Source of the DNA: UBA4427 sp046351135
Lineage (GTDB): Bacteria; Myxococcota_A; UBA9160; UBA4427
Direction: 5' to 3'
Assembly: GCA_046351135.1 (NCBI GenBank)
Contig: JAXLZA010000002.1
Span: 372,001 to 436,000, forward strand
DNA length: 64,000 bases
Part shown: positions 62,592 through 64,000 of the stretch, piece by piece
Numbering within the stretch: the first letter of the stretch is position 1
How the letters are laid out: each line of letters starts with the position of its first letter
The notes under the pieces: model-generated
Told to the model about the DNA's origin: nothing
Seen by the model: the letters and a program-made list of their open reading frames with translations, nothing else
Database searches by the model: none
Program-made: the position numbers and the translations under genes

Positions 62592-63938
62592 ATGCCGCTG
62601 GCGCATCTCTCGGCGCCGCAGCTCCTCGTCGTCTCCTTCGTCGGGCTGATCGTCCTCGGCTGGCTCGGCTTCCTCGGGCTTCCGGGGCTCTACGAAGGCG
62701 CGCCGATGGGCTGGATCGATGCGCTCTTCATCTCGGCGAGCGCGGTCTGCGTGACGGGCCTCTCGACGATCGACGTACCCGCGGTGCTCTCGTTCTGGGG
62801 CGAGCTCTGGCTGCTGCTGTTGATCCAGGCCGGGGGCCTCGGGATCCTGACCTTCGCCGCGATGGTCGCCCGCGTCACCGGCCGCCGCGCCGGCCTCGAC
62901 GTGGAGGAGGCCTCCGGGACCTTCACGTCGGTGATGGCCCTCGGCACGCCGGGCTCGCTGATGCGCACCATCCTCGGCGTCACCCTCGCGTGCGAGGCCG
63001 TCGGTGCCCTCGGCCTGCTCATCGTCTGGGGCGGCGACCACGAGCTCGGCCGCGCCGTCTGGCTCTCGGTCTTCCACTCGGTCTCCGCCTTCTGCAACGC
63101 GGGCTTCTCGCTCTTCTCGGACAGCCTGATCGGTCAGCAGCGCAACGCGCCGATCCTGCTCCTGGTCGCCGGCCTGATCGTGCTGGGCGGCATCGGATTC
63201 CCGGTCCTCCACGATCTGCGCTCGCGCGCGCGCGGCAAGCGGCGGCTTTCGACCCATACGCGGCTGACGCTCTCGCTGACGGGCTTCCTGATCCTGATGG
63301 GGGCCGTCGTGTTCCTCGCCCTCGAGTGGGACCGCCAGCTCGCCGGCCTGGGGCTCGCCGATCGGATCGTGAACGCGCTCTTCATGTCGATCACGCCGCG
63401 CACCGCCGGCTTCAACACCGTCGACTACGGCGCGGTCTCGAACGACTCCGTCCTGCTCACGATCGCGCTCATGTGGATCGGCGGCGCGCCCGGCTCGACG
63501 GCCGGTGGCGCCAAGGTCACGACCGTCGCCCTGCTGGCGCTGCTGGTCTTCGCGCGCCTGCGCGGGGATCGCCACGTCTCGGTCGGCGGTCGCACCGTGC
63601 CCGACGAGACGGTCAATCGCGCGACCGGTCTGGCGACGGGCATGGTGCTGCTGCTCTTCGTCTTCACCCTGGCCCTGCTCGCCTTCGAGCCCGCGGGCCT
63701 CGCGCCCGACGCGGAGCGGACCCGGATGGTGCAGTCCGTCTTCGAGGTCCAGAGCGCGCTCAGCACCGTCGGCCTCTCGATGAACCTGACGCCGACGCTC
63801 GCGGACGGGAGCAAGCTCGCGCTCGTGCTCGTGATGCTGCTCGGGCGGGTCGGGCCGCTGGCGGTGCTCGGGGCGATGGTGGTCCGCACGCATCACGGGG
63901 ACTTCCGGTATCCGCACGAAGACGTCCTGATCGGTTGA
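62592..63938 (+). CDS. TrkH/KtrB-type potassium transporter
   Basis: Potassium-translocating membrane subunit of 448 residues with four pore repeats and their selectivity segments: SAVCVTGLST, FHSVSAFCNAGFSLF, MSITPRTAGFNTVDY and SALSTVGLSMNLT. This arrangement and length fit KtrB (Na+-linked K+ uptake) better than TrkH, which is longer. Start is ATG 62592; GTG 62547 and GTG 62583 are in frame too. It is followed 20 bp later by a gene beginning with a nucleotide-binding motif, the expected KtrA partner. Confidence 0.9.
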   Translation: MPLAHLSAPQLLVVSFVGLIVLGWLGFLGLPGLYEGAPMGWIDALFISASAVCVTGLSTIDVPAVLSFWGELWLLLLIQAGGLGILTFAAMVARVTGRRAGLDVEEASGTFTSVMALGTPGSLMRTILGVTLACEAVGALGLLIVWGGDHELGRAVWLSVFHSVSAFCNAGFSLFSDSLIGQQRNAPILLLVAGLIVLGGIGFPVLHDLRSRARGKRRLSTHTRLTLSLTGFLILMGAVVFLALEWDRQLAGLGLADRIVNALFMSITPRTAGFNTVDYGAVSNDSVLLTIALMWIGGAPGSTAGGAKVTTVALLALLVFARLRGDRHVSVGGRTVPDETVNRATGLATGMVLLLFVFTLALLAFEPAGLAPDAERTRMVQSVFEVQSALSTVGLSMNLTPTLADGSKLALVLVMLLGRVGPLAVLGAMVVRTHHGDFRYPHEDVLIG

Positions 63939-63958
63939 AACACGCGGGAGGAGGGAAC

Positions 63959-64000
63959 ATGCGAGTCCTGCTGGTCGGCTTCGGAGCCTTCGGTCTCTGG
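63959..64000 (+). CDS. KtrA/TrkA-like potassium channel regulator (partial)
   Basis: Only the first 14 codons are in the window: MRVLLVGFGAFGLW. The Rossmann glycine motif GFGAFG starts at residue 7, as in TrkA-N/KtrA proteins, and a strong ribosome site (GGGAGGAGGG) precedes the ATG. Position directly after the KtrB-like gene makes the identification likely; the rest lies beyond the edge. Confidence 0.75.
   Translation, partial: MRVLLVGFGAFGLW

Overview
The window is 64 kb of very GC-rich, gene-dense bacterial DNA with strong G/C in third codon positions. I count about 46 protein-coding genes on both strands. I noticed no rRNA, tRNA, CRISPR array, phage or insertion sequence. Outer-membrane features (a TonB-dependent receptor, lipoproteins, a PEP-CTERM protein) point to a Gram-negative, didermic cell. 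Many genes belong to acyl-CoA and lipid-like catabolism: acyl-CoA synthetase, acyl-CoA dehydrogenase, enoyl-CoA hydratase, thiolase-like protein, three SDRs, two CaiB transferases, LLM and Rieske oxygenases. This mix is typical of free-living environmental lineages such as Myxococcota, Binatota or other former Deltaproteobacteria. The phylum is inference and cannot be fixed from sequence alone.

Layout. 0-7 kb: acyl-CoA synthetase, a ClC channel whose CBS tail is out of frame, an NhaP-type antiporter and a YbdK-type carboxylate-amine ligase. 7-13.4 kb: membrane pyrophosphatase, type-2 3-hydroxyacyl-CoA dehydrogenase, an isoprenylcysteine-methyltransferase-like membrane protein, a TMEM220-like protein, an NAD-dependent epimerase and a small secreted protein. 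13.4-25.4 kb: acyl-CoA dehydrogenase, a frameshifted carboxylesterase, a CBS/FapA pair, a thiolase-like protein, a large secreted alpha/beta hydrolase, two SDRs and an aldo/keto reductase. 25.4-38.3 kb is the most unusual stretch. It holds a sulfatase-like hydrolase, a membrane-anchored repeat protein, a PrsT-like TPR lipoprotein, a TonB receptor followed by a small outer-membrane protein, a PEP-CTERM protein, and an octaheme cytochrome c translationally coupled to a four-helix membrane protein.

38.3-53.5 kb: enoyl-CoA hydratase, LLM oxidoreductase, Rieske oxygenase, a TPR lipoprotein, a molybdopterin oxidoreductase coupled to a DUF3604 lipoprotein, two CaiB-type CoA transferases, a SIMPL protein, a TauD-type dioxygenase, a DUF1993 protein and a small secreted protein with a copper-amine-oxidase-like tail. 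53.5-64 kb: an RND/MMPL exporter, alanine dehydrogenase, a DksA/TraR zinc-finger protein, an SLC13/RCK transporter, an AmpG-like MFS permease, a DedA-family protein, a CMD-family protein, and a Ktr-type potassium system whose regulatory subunit is cut by the window edge.

The genes look like a catabolic generalist's chromosome with several ion-transport modules (chloride, Na+/H+, K+, pyrophosphate-driven pumping). Three one-base frameshifts (one in the ClC gene, two in the carboxylesterase) all lie in short G or C runs. They may be assembly errors rather than real gene decay.
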